Positions 53,890 to 62,505 of a DNA stretch of 64,000 nucleotides are shown here, in pieces (the stretch's first letter is position 1; every line of letters starts with the position of its first letter). Source of the DNA: Novosphingobium guangzhouense (GTDB lineage: Bacteria; Pseudomonadota; Alphaproteobacteria; Sphingomonadales; Sphingomonadaceae); the NCBI RefSeq assembly GCF_002896965.1, contig NZ_LYMM01000084.1, positions 62,001-126,000 on the forward strand. The letters are read 5' to 3'. The notes under the pieces were generated by a model that did not search any database, was not told the DNA's origin, and saw only the letters and a list, made by a program, of their open reading frames with translations. The position numbers and the translations under genes are program-made.

Positions 53890-54257
53890 CGAAAACCCGC
53901 TCCCTGAGCCGACGCCCGCACGTGGAACGGCAGGTGCTTGCCATTCTACGAGGGCATGAGGGGGCAGCCGGCGGCCGCGGCGTAGCGGACGACTTTGCTC
54001 GTCTGCGCGATCTGGCACGGGCGGGCGGGTACCCCGTCCTGCCGGTTGGCACCCCATACGTCGGCGCCAGTGAACTGATGCTGCTGTCGTGGCTCGCCGT
54101 CGCGCAGCGGGTCGTCGCTCCCGGATGCCAGGCGCCATCGCAGGATGACCTTGCATCGGTGATATCGACGTGCGCCGAAAGGCTGAGTGCCAAGGGTCTG
54201 CGGCTCTATCCGCTCACGTTATACGCGCACCGGCTGCGCGAATTCGCCAAAACCTGA
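53886..54257 (+). CDS. Uncharacterised protein ending the siderophore operon
   Basis: A 123-residue protein if started at TTG 53886, which overlaps the PepSY stop as TTGA; a GTG at 53922 is an alternative. It begins TKTRSLSRRPHVERQ, has no membrane helix or signal peptide, and contains GYPVLPVGTPYVGASELMLLSWLAVAQRV and TCAERLSAKGLRLYPL. I do not recognise the family. Its coupling to the reductase suggests a cytoplasmic accessory role. Confidence 0.6.
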   Translation: MTKTRSLSRRPHVERQVLAILRGHEGAAGGRGVADDFARLRDLARAGGYPVLPVGTPYVGASELMLLSWLAVAQRVVAPGCQAPSQDDLASVISTCAERLSAKGLRLYPLTLYAHRLREFAKT

Positions 54258-54303
54258 GGATTGCGAGTTTATATTCGCGAATGAAAAAGAAACTGCTTGC
54301 ATA

Positions 54304-54318
54304 TGAGAATGTGTCGCA
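54304..54318. promoter_or_regulatory. Fur-like box upstream of the siderophore-interacting protein region
   Basis: TGAGAATGTGTCGCA matches TGCGAAT-G-ATTCGCA at 12 of 15 positions, followed by AATAGCATTTGAATC. It lies 46 bases after the preceding stop and could control the small ORF and SIP gene downstream. Confidence 0.4.
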
Positions 54319-54366
54319 ATAGCATTTGAATCGTAGCTTGTCTCTCTCGTCAAGCCACAAGCCCGC

Positions 54367-54394
54367 AAGGAACGCTTGTCATGGGGCGTTCCTT
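54367..54394 (+). repeat. 9-bp hairpin in the leader of the SIP transcript
   Basis: AAGGAACGC / GCGTTCCTT with a 10-base loop. It lies between a Fur-like box and a terminator-like hairpin, in a 306-base stretch (54258-54563) without a larger gene. Confidence 0.45.
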
Positions 54395-54409
54395 CATCCT
54401 GTGACCCTT

Positions 54410-54452
54410 GGTCGGGGCGGCTCCTTGCCTTGCTCGTCCCGACCACCTTTTC
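54410..54452 (+). terminator. Terminator-like hairpin before the small ORF
   Basis: GGTCGGG / CCCGACC with a 21-base loop, followed by CACCTTTTCC. If a transcript starts at the upstream Fur-like box, this could attenuate it before the 51-residue ORF; otherwise it ends the PepSY operon. Confidence 0.4.
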
Positions 54453-54563
54453 CGCCCCCGTGTCGTGTCACGTTCGGCCGTTAAGAAAGGCGCAGGCCCG
54501 CAGATCGCTTCGAACGAGGCATAGCGGCTGACGCGGAGCGTCATGGAAAGGAGATCGTCTGTG

Positions 54564-54719
54564 ATGTTCGATCAGATCGACGTCGCCTATTATCGCCGCC
54601 TTGCCCGGGAAGAGCGCGACAAGGCGACCAGAGCTGTCGGAAGGCTGGCCGAACGCTGCAGGCAACGTGCCTTGCACTACGAAGCCAAAGCCTGTGCACT
54701 CGCGGCGCCCCCATCCTGA
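54564..54719 (+). CDS. Small ORF, 51 residues, helical and charged
   Basis: ATG 54564 preceded by GAAAGGAG (11 bases away) encodes a 51-residue protein starting MFDQIDVAYYRRLAREERDK, continuing with RAVGRLAERCRQRALHYEAKAC and ending LAAPPS. It looks like a short amphipathic helical protein of a kind common in sphingomonads, of unknown role. The SIP gene follows 66 bases later. Confidence 0.55.
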   Translation: MFDQIDVAYYRRLAREERDKATRAVGRLAERCRQRALHYEAKACALAAPPS

Positions 54720-54785
54720 GCGCATGCCGCGATCCGCGCCTGCGTTGCCTCCATGTCCCGTCTATCTTTGTCCGAGGATCATCGA

Positions 54786-55637
54786 ATGACCGAATCCACG
54801 ACCGCCCCAGTCAGTCCCGCATCCCGCCCGTCCAGCGCGCTGCGGGGTGAGGACCATGACAAGGGCCTGCATGATGTCCTTGCTGTGGTGGAAACAATTG
54901 AGCGTCCCGGCTTCTCGGTCCAGCGCATCGGAGTGCGGCTCCAGGGCTCGACGCAAGACCCGAACTGGTGCGTGCCCAATGTTGCCTTTCGCTTGCATTT
55001 TCGTCACGAAGGAGAGGAAATTTCACGGATTTATACGGTACGTGACAGCGACGGAGCGGGGCGTTTTCGCTTCGACGTGGTGCTGCACGAGGGCACGAGC
55101 CCGATGATGCAGTGGGTCGCGGGCGTGAAGGTTGGCGACAGTTTCGCCCTGACGGGGCCGCGTCCGCATATGAGCCTGCCCGAGACAGGGGGGCGCAAGA
55201 TGGCGCTGTTTCTTGATGAGACTGCGATCCCGGCGCTATATTCTCTGCTGCAGCGCTGGCCCGATGGGGTGACCGGCGAAGGCTGGGTGGTTACGCGTGA
55301 TCCGGTTGCGTTTGCCGAACTGCCCAGAATCGATGGGCTGCACCTGGCTCATCTCTATCCTGTCGAGGGAGAGGATATGCTCTTGCGCTACGCCAGGGAA
55401 CTGCCGGATGCCCCGGACCGGGTGGTCTGGGCCGCTGGTGAGCGCCGCGAAATGCGCGCGATCCGCCAGCACTTCACGACGCTTGGTGTTTCCAAAAAGG
55501 ACGTGGCGATCACCGGCTATTGGGGCCGCGGTCTAAGCAATACGCAGATCGATGAGCGGCGTAAGGCCGATTACGAAGCCGTGTTGGCCCGTGGCGGGAC
55601 TCTGTCTGATTACGACGACCTCGCTGTCGAAGTCTGA
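54786..55637 (+). CDS. Siderophore-interacting protein (flavin-dependent ferric reductase)
   Basis: A 283-residue cytoplasmic reductase that frees iron from imported siderophores. An FAD-binding barrel at about residues 25-130 shows RIYTVRD (flavin motif R-x-Y-T), and a C-terminal NAD(P)H-interacting domain ends with VAITGYWGRG and AVLARGGTLSDYDD. The ATG at 54786 gives MTESTTAPV. It closes the iron region that starts with the PchR-like regulator. SIP proteins and PepSY reductases may act in sequence. Confidence 0.9.
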   Translation: MTESTTAPVSPASRPSSALRGEDHDKGLHDVLAVVETIERPGFSVQRIGVRLQGSTQDPNWCVPNVAFRLHFRHEGEEISRIYTVRDSDGAGRFRFDVVLHEGTSPMMQWVAGVKVGDSFALTGPRPHMSLPETGGRKMALFLDETAIPALYSLLQRWPDGVTGEGWVVTRDPVAFAELPRIDGLHLAHLYPVEGEDMLLRYARELPDAPDRVVWAAGERREMRAIRQHFTTLGVSKKDVAITGYWGRGLSNTQIDERRKADYEAVLARGGTLSDYDDLAVEV

Positions 55638-55655
55638 CGGCGGTTCCTACCGGCC

Positions 55656-56687
55656 TTATGGTGTTGCGCGCGACAGCGCTTTGGCGAGCTGGTCGATGTC
55701 TTCGGCCGGGATGCGCCGGGCGATCACCGCCATCGGTTGCCGGGGCTTGTGCACATCGATTACGGTGTCGTCTCCGCGCCATTGGCGCAGGCGTTCGGCG
55801 AGGTATTCCGGTCTTTGCCCGGCGATGCGGGGGGGCGGCTTTCCTTCGGCGTGGCAGCTTGCGCAGGCGGGAAGTTGCGCCTCGGGCAGCCCTTGCGCCG
55901 CGATGGGGTGCAGAGGGACGATGGAGGTGCGCGGAAGTCCTTCAAGCCCTGCATAGTATGCGGACAACGTGCGGATAGCGCGGTCGTCGAGCCCGGCGGA
56001 AGCGGCCTGCATTGCCGCGCTGCCTCGCTTTCCTGCGCGGTACTGGCGCAAGGCTTGCGCGATGTAGGCGGTATCCTGTCCGGCGATGACGGGGATGTCG
56101 GGCTGACCCCTGCCCATTCCGTCCGCACCGTGGCAGCCAGTACAACCGGCGGCGGCGGACGGCGCGGCGGCTGTCAGGGCCTGCTCCGTGAAGTCGCGGT
56201 ACTGCTGCGTAGTCATCGTCGGCAGGCGACGCACGAAGCCGACCATGCGGCGCACTTCGTCGTCGCGGCCCGAGGCAGGCCATGCGGGCATGCCGGTGTA
56301 CTTGACCCCGTGGCGGATGATCCAGAACAGTTCGCGGTCGGTGTAGTGGCCTGCCGTCTTCGCAAGATCCGGCGCGGGTGGGGTTGCCGCCTGCATGACC
56401 GGGGATGGCGGTTCGCCCGGCGCGCCGTGGCAGACCTGACATGCCTGTCGGAAGTGGCCGGCCGCGCTGACGAGGCCGCTGTCGTCGCGCACCGACTTCG
56501 GCGTTTGCACCGCGCTGTAAGTGCGGGCGGAGTTCTGCATGGTCCAGTGGAGGAACCAGTCGGTGATCTTCCAGTGGCCGGAGGACGCGGCAATCGGCAC
56601 CAGCCCTGCCGCAGCGACACCAAGACCCAGCGCTACAAGCGCACAGAGGACGAGCACGACGCGCCCGATCGTGATCTTTACCATCAT
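55656..56687 (-). CDS. Tri-haem c-type cytochrome
   Basis: A 343-residue protein with an N-terminal membrane anchor (ITIGRVVLVLCALVALGLGV) and three CxxCH haem sites: QACQVCHGAP, AGCTGCHGAD and PACASCHAEG. Each is in a cytochrome-c-type fold of about 90 residues with a distal Met region (GMPAWPAS for the first). The start overlaps the ctaG stop (ATGA at 56687); ATG 56684 is the alternative. It is the last gene of a cytochrome oxidase operon and is probably the electron donor or a linked dehydrogenase subunit. Confidence 0.87.
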   Translation of the reverse strand: MMVKITIGRVVLVLCALVALGLGVAAAGLVPIAASSGHWKITDWFLHWTMQNSARTYSAVQTPKSVRDDSGLVSAAGHFRQACQVCHGAPGEPPSPVMQAATPPAPDLAKTAGHYTDRELFWIIRHGVKYTGMPAWPASGRDDEVRRMVGFVRRLPTMTTQQYRDFTEQALTAAAPSAAAGCTGCHGADGMGRGQPDIPVIAGQDTAYIAQALRQYRAGKRGSAAMQAASAGLDDRAIRTLSAYYAGLEGLPRTSIVPLHPIAAQGLPEAQLPACASCHAEGKPPPRIAGQRPEYLAERLRQWRGDDTVIDVHKPRQPMAVIARRIPAEDIDQLAKALSRATP

Positions 56688-57274
56688 GCCGAAGCGCTCC
56701 TTTCTCCGCGCAGCAAGGCGCCAAGCAGGGCAAGGCCGCCGACCATGTAACTGATCCCGCCGACCACCAGCATGACCACGCCGCCAAGCTGTTGGTCCGC
56801 CAGCGGGTCGAGCTCGCCGGAGTGGTGCATCCCATGATAGAGCGGGCGAGGCGCCAGGCCGATCAGCACGCCAAGTAGGGTCATGTGCATCGAGGTTAGC
56901 AGCAGCGCACCGATGCCGCTGACCCGTGCGGGGCTGTGGAGAGCTGCGCTCCACAGCAGGAAACCGGCGGCAAGGAAGCTCAGGTGTTCAAGCGCTGCCA
57001 ATACCGACGATGCATCAGCAGCGGCGCGCAGGGTGGGGAGGTGCCAGCCCCAGACAGTCAGGAGGTCCAGCAGCATCATCTTCATTGGCGTTATGACGCG
57101 GGGCCAGCGCTGCGCCGGATCTGCGTGGTTCCCGGTCGTCGCAAGCGCCAGCAGCGGTGCTGCCACGGCCACCGCGATCATGTGGCCGGCCATGTGCCCG
57201 GTCATGCCGTGGTCCGACAGCGCCCAGCCCACCGGCATCAGAACAAGGCAGGATATCAGCGCCATACGCCTCAT
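56684..57274 (-). CDS. ctaG: Cytochrome c oxidase assembly factor, CtaG (caa3) family
   Basis: A 196-residue membrane protein with about five helices. The sequence LDLLTVWGWHLPTLRAAADA, ALEHLSFLAAGFLLWSAAL, MTLLGVLIGLAPRPLY and LADQQLGGVVMLVVGG is typical of the Bacillus-type CtaG family (distinct from Cox11). The ATG at 57274 gives MRRMALISC. Overlaps by 4 bases on each side within the oxidase operon. Confidence 0.85.
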   Translation of the reverse strand: MRRMALISCLVLMPVGWALSDHGMTGHMAGHMIAVAVAAPLLALATTGNHADPAQRWPRVITPMKMMLLDLLTVWGWHLPTLRAAADASSVLAALEHLSFLAAGFLLWSAALHSPARVSGIGALLLTSMHMTLLGVLIGLAPRPLYHGMHHSGELDPLADQQLGGVVMLVVGGISYMVGGLALLGALLRGERSASA

Positions 57275-57651
57275 CGGCAGTCTCCGATGAACACGACAGG
57301 CAGTGCGCTGAACAGCACCGACACGAAACTGAGGCCCGCCAGCAGCAGGGTCGATTTCGCCAGAAAGCGCAGCCGGTCGACCTCGGTGCCCTGCTCGTGT
57401 GGAGGCGGGTCGCCAACGGTGCGTTGCTGCTTCCAGGCGACCCAGCCGGACAGCACGATCAGCCCGAGCGCGATCACGGTGCCGACCGTGAACAGCATCG
57501 GGAACTTCGCGAAGCGCCCGTCCTTGGCGCAGGAAATCGCCGCCCACAGGTAGCTGAACAGGAAGTGTCCGGCCCAGACCGTGGGCGGTACAATCAGCGT
57601 CCAGAGCGTGACCTTGAGCCTTTCGTGCCACTTGCGCCGCTCACCCATCAT
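57271..57651 (-). CDS. Membrane protein of the oxidase operon
   Basis: A 126-residue protein with three helices (about 16-38, 52-72 and 102-122). It contains PPTVWAGHFLFSYLWAAIS, seen in small proteins of caa3-type oxidase operons. Its place in the operon suggests an oxidase subunit or an assembly partner. Overlaps by 4 bases on each side. Confidence 0.6.
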   Translation of the reverse strand: MMGERRKWHERLKVTLWTLIVPPTVWAGHFLFSYLWAAISCAKDGRFAKFPMLFTVGTVIALGLIVLSGWVAWKQQRTVGDPPPHEQGTEVDRLRFLAKSTLLLAGLSFVSVLFSALPVVFIGDCR

Positions 57652-60170
57652 GCGAACTCCGGGAACAGACCGATGGTAAGGTAGGTCACCGCCACCGTCA
57701 GCGCGAGGAAGTGCATGTAGACCGTGACGTTGCGGATGTCGGCGTCGTGCTGCGGCGTCATCTTGCCTGCCAGGCTGCGGGCGAGCACGTAGGCGAGCAT
57801 GATCGCTGCAACCCCGCAGTGCGCCGTGGTCCAGATCGCCAACGTCCAGACGATCGCGGGGTAGCTGTGCGCCTGCGGGTCCATACCCGAGAGCCATGGT
57901 CCGGCAAGACCTGCGTAGATACCGGCAAGGCTGGCCGCGATGCCCAGCAGCACCAGCACGCGGGCAAGACCGATCTTGCCGCGCGCGTGTATTTTTCGCG
58001 CCCCGACTGTTGCCAACCAGCTTGCCAAGCCGACTGCCAACGCCGCCATCGGCCAGAGGACACCCGGCCCATCTGCCATCGCCATCGGCGGAAAATCCGC
58101 GTGCCGGGTCCAGAAGAAGTAGTATCCGAACACCAGCCCCGAAAATGCCGTCGCATCGGCCATCATCGTGATGAACATCGCCCACCACCCCGGCGCTGCA
58201 TCACCCGAGATATAGAGCGGCAGTTCGATGCCGTGGCCGATCGGCTTGCAGGGCTTTTCAGGAATCTCCGCAGTCCCGGTCCATAGCCATGCTAGCACCA
58301 GCGCCAGTGTCAGCATGCCCGAGACGAGCGCGGCCCAGTAGAAGTGGTAGGTCGTCAGGATGAACACCCCGCCCAGCGCCACCGCCGTCAGTATCGGCAG
58401 CCAGCTCGGCCCGCCAAGGCGGATGACGGAAACCGGCCGCGCGTCCAGAACCGAGGTCACGATCGTTTCGCGCCGGCCCTCCTCAGCATCGGGCAGGAAA
58501 TAGCGGCCTTCGTCCACCTTGCGCACGAAATCCTCCTGATCCCAGATCGGATAGCGGCTCTCGATCAGCGGGATAGATCGGATGCCCCAGTCCTCGTCAT
58601 CGGGATGGGCGAGCCACTCCAGCGTGCCCGCAGCCCACGGATTGCGCGGGGCCTTCTGTCGCCACGGCGAGCGGCACAGGTCCAGCACGATCACCGCCAC
58701 GCCCGCCGCGATCACGAACGAACCGATAGTGGATGCCAGGTTGAGCCCGCCAAGGCCAAGCTCCTCCGGGTAGGTGAAGACGCGGCGCGGCATCCCCTCC
58801 AGCCCCGACAGGTGCATCGGAAAGAAGCACAGGTTCGCGCCCACGAAGATCAGCCAGAACGCCGTGCGCCCCAGCCTGTCGGACAGCTTTTTGCCCGTAA
58901 TCAGCGGCCAGTAGTAATAGAGCCCGGCGAACAGTGGCATCAGCGTACCGCCGATCAGCACGTAATGCAGGTGCGCGACGACGAAGTAGGTATCGTGCGC
59001 CTGCCAGTCGAACGGGGCCACGGCCACCATCACACCCGTCAGGCCGCCGATGACGAAGATCGCAAGGCTGCCCGTCGCGTAGAGCAGCGGCGTCGACCAG
59101 ACCACGCGGCCCGCCCAGAGCGTCACGATGAACACGAAGATCTGCACCGCCGTGGGTATCGCGACCGCCTCCGACGCGGCGGAGAAGAACGCGAGGCTGA
59201 TCTTGGGCAGCCCGGTCGCGAACATGTGGTGGACCCAGAGGCCAAAGGACAGGAACGCGGTGCCCACCGCCGCCAGCACGATCCATGGATAGCCCAGCAG
59301 GTGCCGCCGCGCGAAGGTGGGCACCAGCATCGCGAACAAGGCGATGGAGGGCAGGAAAACGATGTAGACTTCCGGGTGACCGAAGATCCAGAACAGGTGC
59401 TGCCACAGCAGTGGATCGCCGCCGCGCTGCGCATCGAAGAACGGCCAATCGAGCAGGCGCTCCATCTCGAACAGCACGTCACCCGCGATCAGCGGCGGGA
59501 AGGCGAACAGGATCATCACCGCGACGACGAGGATGTACCAGGCGTAGAGCGGCATCAGGTTGAGCCGCATTCCCGGCGGACGGCACTTGAGCACGCCGAC
59601 GATCAGTTCCACCGCAGCGGCGACCGAGGACACCTCGATGAAGGACAGCCCCAGCATCCAGATGTCGGCACCAAGGCCGGAGAGGTCCGTGCGCGTGGTC
59701 AGCGGCGGGTACATGAACCACCCGCCATCGGGCGCGGCATCGAAGAAGATCGAGCCGGAAACGAAGACCCCGCCGATCAGGAACGACCAGTACCCGAAGG
59801 CGGAAAGACGCGGGAACGGCAAGTCGCGCGCGCCCAGCAGCTGCGGCAGCAGGATGATCGAGACGGCCTCGAACATCGGCACGGCGAAGAGGAACATCAT
59901 CACCGAGCCGTGCAGCGTGAACAGCTGGTTGAATGTCCCCGCATCGACGAGATCGTTGTCCGGAACCGCCAGCTGCATGCGCATGATGAGCGCGAGCACG
60001 CCTGCGAACAGCATGAAGCCGAAGGCGGTCAGCACGTACCACACGCCGACGCGGTTGTTGTTGGTGTCGGTCCAGCGCAGGAACAACCCCTTGGGCGGCT
60101 CCCACACTTTTCGGAGCCGCGCTTCCTGCGCTTCGCGCAGTGCAACGTCGTCCTGATCGTAGAGGCTCAT
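57648..60170 (-). CDS. Cytochrome c oxidase subunit I-III fusion
   Basis: An 840-residue integral membrane protein. The first 560 or so residues are subunit I: haem and CuB ligands appear in FTLHGSVMMF, WIFGHPEVYIV (His-Tyr crosslink pair), LWVHHMFATG and HDTYFVVAHLHYV. After a linker of about 80 residues, a subunit III region follows, with PGWWAMFITMMADATAF and the closing helices. This one-chain CtaD-CtaE form is known from caa3 oxidases of Thermus and Rhodothermus. The ATG at 60170 overlaps the subunit II stop; the longer open frame upstream is in another gene's register. Confidence 0.94.
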   Translation of the reverse strand: MSLYDQDDVALREAQEARLRKVWEPPKGLFLRWTDTNNNRVGVWYVLTAFGFMLFAGVLALIMRMQLAVPDNDLVDAGTFNQLFTLHGSVMMFLFAVPMFEAVSIILLPQLLGARDLPFPRLSAFGYWSFLIGGVFVSGSIFFDAAPDGGWFMYPPLTTRTDLSGLGADIWMLGLSFIEVSSVAAAVELIVGVLKCRPPGMRLNLMPLYAWYILVVAVMILFAFPPLIAGDVLFEMERLLDWPFFDAQRGGDPLLWQHLFWIFGHPEVYIVFLPSIALFAMLVPTFARRHLLGYPWIVLAAVGTAFLSFGLWVHHMFATGLPKISLAFFSAASEAVAIPTAVQIFVFIVTLWAGRVVWSTPLLYATGSLAIFVIGGLTGVMVAVAPFDWQAHDTYFVVAHLHYVLIGGTLMPLFAGLYYYWPLITGKKLSDRLGRTAFWLIFVGANLCFFPMHLSGLEGMPRRVFTYPEELGLGGLNLASTIGSFVIAAGVAVIVLDLCRSPWRQKAPRNPWAAGTLEWLAHPDDEDWGIRSIPLIESRYPIWDQEDFVRKVDEGRYFLPDAEEGRRETIVTSVLDARPVSVIRLGGPSWLPILTAVALGGVFILTTYHFYWAALVSGMLTLALVLAWLWTGTAEIPEKPCKPIGHGIELPLYISGDAAPGWWAMFITMMADATAFSGLVFGYYFFWTRHADFPPMAMADGPGVLWPMAALAVGLASWLATVGARKIHARGKIGLARVLVLLGIAASLAGIYAGLAGPWLSGMDPQAHSYPAIVWTLAIWTTAHCGVAAIMLAYVLARSLAGKMTPQHDADIRNVTVYMHFLALTVAVTYLTIGLFPEFA

Positions 60171-61117
60171 CGTCCGTGCTCCTTCAGCCAGCGGGCGATG
60201 GCCAGCGCGTCCGCTTCGGGCATCGCGGCGTAGGCTGGCATGCGGGCTCCGGGCTTGGACTTGTGGGGATCGCGGATGAAGGCGGCGGTGTTCGCCACGG
60301 TCGGAGGAAGGATGCCTGCGCCCAGCGTGCGGCGCTCGCCGAAGCGGGTGAGGTCGGGGCCGATGCCCTCGCCGCCGTTCAGGGAGTGACATGCATTGCA
60401 GCCACTGGCCTCGAACAGCGCGGCGCCGCGTCCCTCCGTGCGCATCGGCGGTTCGCGGCTGGCGGCGAGCCATGCATCGAAGGCGGCGGGCTCCATGGCG
60501 ATCACGTCGAACGCCATCAGCGCGTGGCTGAGGCCGCAGAACTCCGCGCAGATGCCGCGATAGGTGCCCGCCTTGTCGGCCTTTACGACGAGGCGGTTGG
60601 TGCGTCCCGGGATCATGTCCATCTTGCCTGCGAGGCCGGGTATCCAGAAGCTGTGGATCACGTCGGTCGCGGTTAGTTCGAACACCACGGTGCGACCCAC
60701 CGGGATGCGCACCTCGTTGGCGGAGATCAGGGGCGGCTGGCCTTGCGGCTTGTAGCGCACGCGCCACCAGAACTGCTCGCCCTCGACATGCACGCGCAAG
60801 TTCTGCACGGCGTCAGGCAGCGGGCGCATCGCGGGCAGGGCCCAGACCAGCAGCGCCGTCAGCACCACCGTCGGCACGATCGCGCCGAGCCAGAGCACCA
60901 TGCGCATGCCGCCCGCGTGATCGAGTCGCCCCTCCGGCGCGCGCACCGCGAGGACAAAGACCAGCGCTACCCCCAGCGCGATAACGACAGCGCCGATCAC
61001 CAGCACCGTGGTCATCGTCAGCGTCGAGCGCGCCTCCAGCCCGAACGGCGCCAACGCGGACTGATGGCTGTTGCAGCCCGCTAGCAGCAGCGCGCCAACG
61101 ATGATCGATTTACGCAA
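60167..61117 (-). CDS. Cytochrome c oxidase subunit II with fused cytochrome c (caa3 type)
   Basis: A 316-residue lipoprotein with two helices, a CuA domain and a C-terminal cytochrome c domain. CuA ligands are in CAEFCGLSHALM, with HSFWIPGLAGKMDMIPG before. The haem site is CNACHSLNGGEGIGPDLTRFG with Met in ARMPAYAAM. The lipobox LLLAGC lies near the N-terminus; I place the start at the TTG at 61117 (RKSIIVGALLLAGC), 12 bases after an AGGGGAAG site, though TTG 61141 is possible. First gene of the five-gene oxidase operon. Confidence 0.92.
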   Translation of the reverse strand: MRKSIIVGALLLAGCNSHQSALAPFGLEARSTLTMTTVLVIGAVVIALGVALVFVLAVRAPEGRLDHAGGMRMVLWLGAIVPTVVLTALLVWALPAMRPLPDAVQNLRVHVEGEQFWWRVRYKPQGQPPLISANEVRIPVGRTVVFELTATDVIHSFWIPGLAGKMDMIPGRTNRLVVKADKAGTYRGICAEFCGLSHALMAFDVIAMEPAAFDAWLAASREPPMRTEGRGAALFEASGCNACHSLNGGEGIGPDLTRFGERRTLGAGILPPTVANTAAFIRDPHKSKPGARMPAYAAMPEADALAIARWLKEHGR

Positions 61118-61200
61118 GCATTCTTCCCCTGTGTTGCGCAAGGCAACGCATGGGGCGGCCGGGGGTTCGATCCAGTCGCGTTACAAAGGGTTTCTGCTAT

Positions 61201-62505
61201 TCAGCGCGCGGCGGAGGGCGTGATGCGCCATACCGTGTTGGACAAGTCGTCGGCGACGATCAGCGCGCGGCGGACCGGATCGTACGTCACGCCGACCGGA
61301 CGGCCCCGTGCCTTTCCATCGGGGCCGATGAAACCGGTCACGAAATCACGCGGCTTGCCGGAAGGGCGGCCGTTGGTGAAGGGAATCCACACGACCTTGT
61401 ATCCGGCCAACTGGCGACGGTTCCAGCTCCCGTGCTCACCCACAAAGGCGCCGTCAGCGTAATTGCCTCCGAAGCCGCCTCCGGTCAGGAATGTCAGCCC
61501 GAGCGCGGCGACATGCGAGCCGAGCGCATAATCGGGGGCGATGGCCTTGCGCACCATCTCCGGCTTCTGCGGACGGACGCGCGGGTCTACGTGATCGCCG
61601 TAATAGCTGTAGGGCCAACCATAGAACGCGCCCGGCCGCACGGAAGTCAGGTAATCCGGCACAAGATCGGCGCCCAGTTCGTCACGCTCGTTGACGACGG
61701 CCCAGAGCGCCTGTGTCGCGGGATTGATCGCCAGCGCTGTGGGATTGCGGATGCCCGAGGCGTAAGTACGGTGCGTGCCGTTCTCGCGGTCGATTTCCCA
61801 GACGACGGCGCGTTCTTCCTCCAGAGCCATGCCGCGTTCGCCAACGTTGCTGTTGGAGCCGATGCCGACATAAAGGCGGGTGCCGTCGGCGCTGGCGGTG
61901 AGCGACTTGGTCCAGTGGTGGTTGGGATTGGCGGGCAGTTTCGTCACCACGTCGCCGGGACCGTCGATGTGAGTCGCGCCATCGCGATAGGGGAAGCGCA
62001 GAAGCGCGTCCTGATTGGCGACATAGAGGTCGCCATCGACCAGCGCCAGGCCGTAAGGTGCATTAAGGCCGTTGATCAGCACGGTCTGCAATTCGTATCT
62101 GCCGTCACCGTCGCGATCGCGCAGAAGAGTTACGCGGTTGCCGCCCTTGCTGCCGCTCTTGCCAAGGCTCTTGATATAGCCGGCGATCACGTCCTTGGGG
62201 CGCAGCTTGGGAGCGCTGCCGCCGAGGCCCTCGGAAACCAGCACGTCGCCGTTAGGCAGAACCAGGGTCTGGCGGGGGACTTTGAGGCCCGTCGCGATCG
62301 GGGTGATCGTAAAGCCCTGCGGGACACTGGGCATGGCGCCGTTCCAGCCCGTGGGGCGCGCGATCTTCATCGGCGGGAGCAGCGTTTCCTTCTGTCCCGG
62401 AAGTTGGGGGCGGGCTCCGGTCTGGTCGAGATTGGGCGCCTTGTCGCAGGCGGAGAGGGCCAGCGGGACGGCTAGCGTCAGCACGGCATGTCGAAGTGTG
62501 GTCAT
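61201..62505 (-). CDS. Sorbosone-dehydrogenase-like PQQ-type beta-propeller lipoprotein
   Basis: A 434-residue exported protein with lipobox ALSACD. The repeated propeller blades include LVLPNGDVLVSEG, GLNAPYGLALVDGDLYVANQ, LYVGIGSNSNVGERG and GIRNPTALAINPATQALWAVVNERD, ending HGSWNRR and SNTVWRI. This is the family of L-sorbosone and aldose dehydrogenases using PQQ. The ATG overlaps the stop of the DUF2231 gene by 4 bases. It could feed electrons to the neighbouring oxidase, but this is inference. Confidence 0.88.
   Translation of the reverse strand: MTTLRHAVLTLAVPLALSACDKAPNLDQTGARPQLPGQKETLLPPMKIARPTGWNGAMPSVPQGFTITPIATGLKVPRQTLVLPNGDVLVSEGLGGSAPKLRPKDVIAGYIKSLGKSGSKGGNRVTLLRDRDGDGRYELQTVLINGLNAPYGLALVDGDLYVANQDALLRFPYRDGATHIDGPGDVVTKLPANPNHHWTKSLTASADGTRLYVGIGSNSNVGERGMALEEERAVVWEIDRENGTHRTYASGIRNPTALAINPATQALWAVVNERDELGADLVPDYLTSVRPGAFYGWPYSYYGDHVDPRVRPQKPEMVRKAIAPDYALGSHVAALGLTFLTGGGFGGNYADGAFVGEHGSWNRRQLAGYKVVWIPFTNGRPSGKPRDFVTGFIGPDGKARGRPVGVTYDPVRRALIVADDLSNTVWRITPSAAR

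Noticed and set aside
54282..54323. Tiny ORF of 13 codons (MKKKLLAYENVSQ) on the Fur-like box
   Set aside because: It overlaps the box and has no ribosome site; probably chance.
58344..60233. Plus-strand frame of 629 codons opposite the oxidase subunit I-III gene
   Set aside because: The composition is extreme (His, Gln, Arg, Asp) and matches antisense of a GC-rich membrane protein. The minus strand has intact haem and copper ligands.
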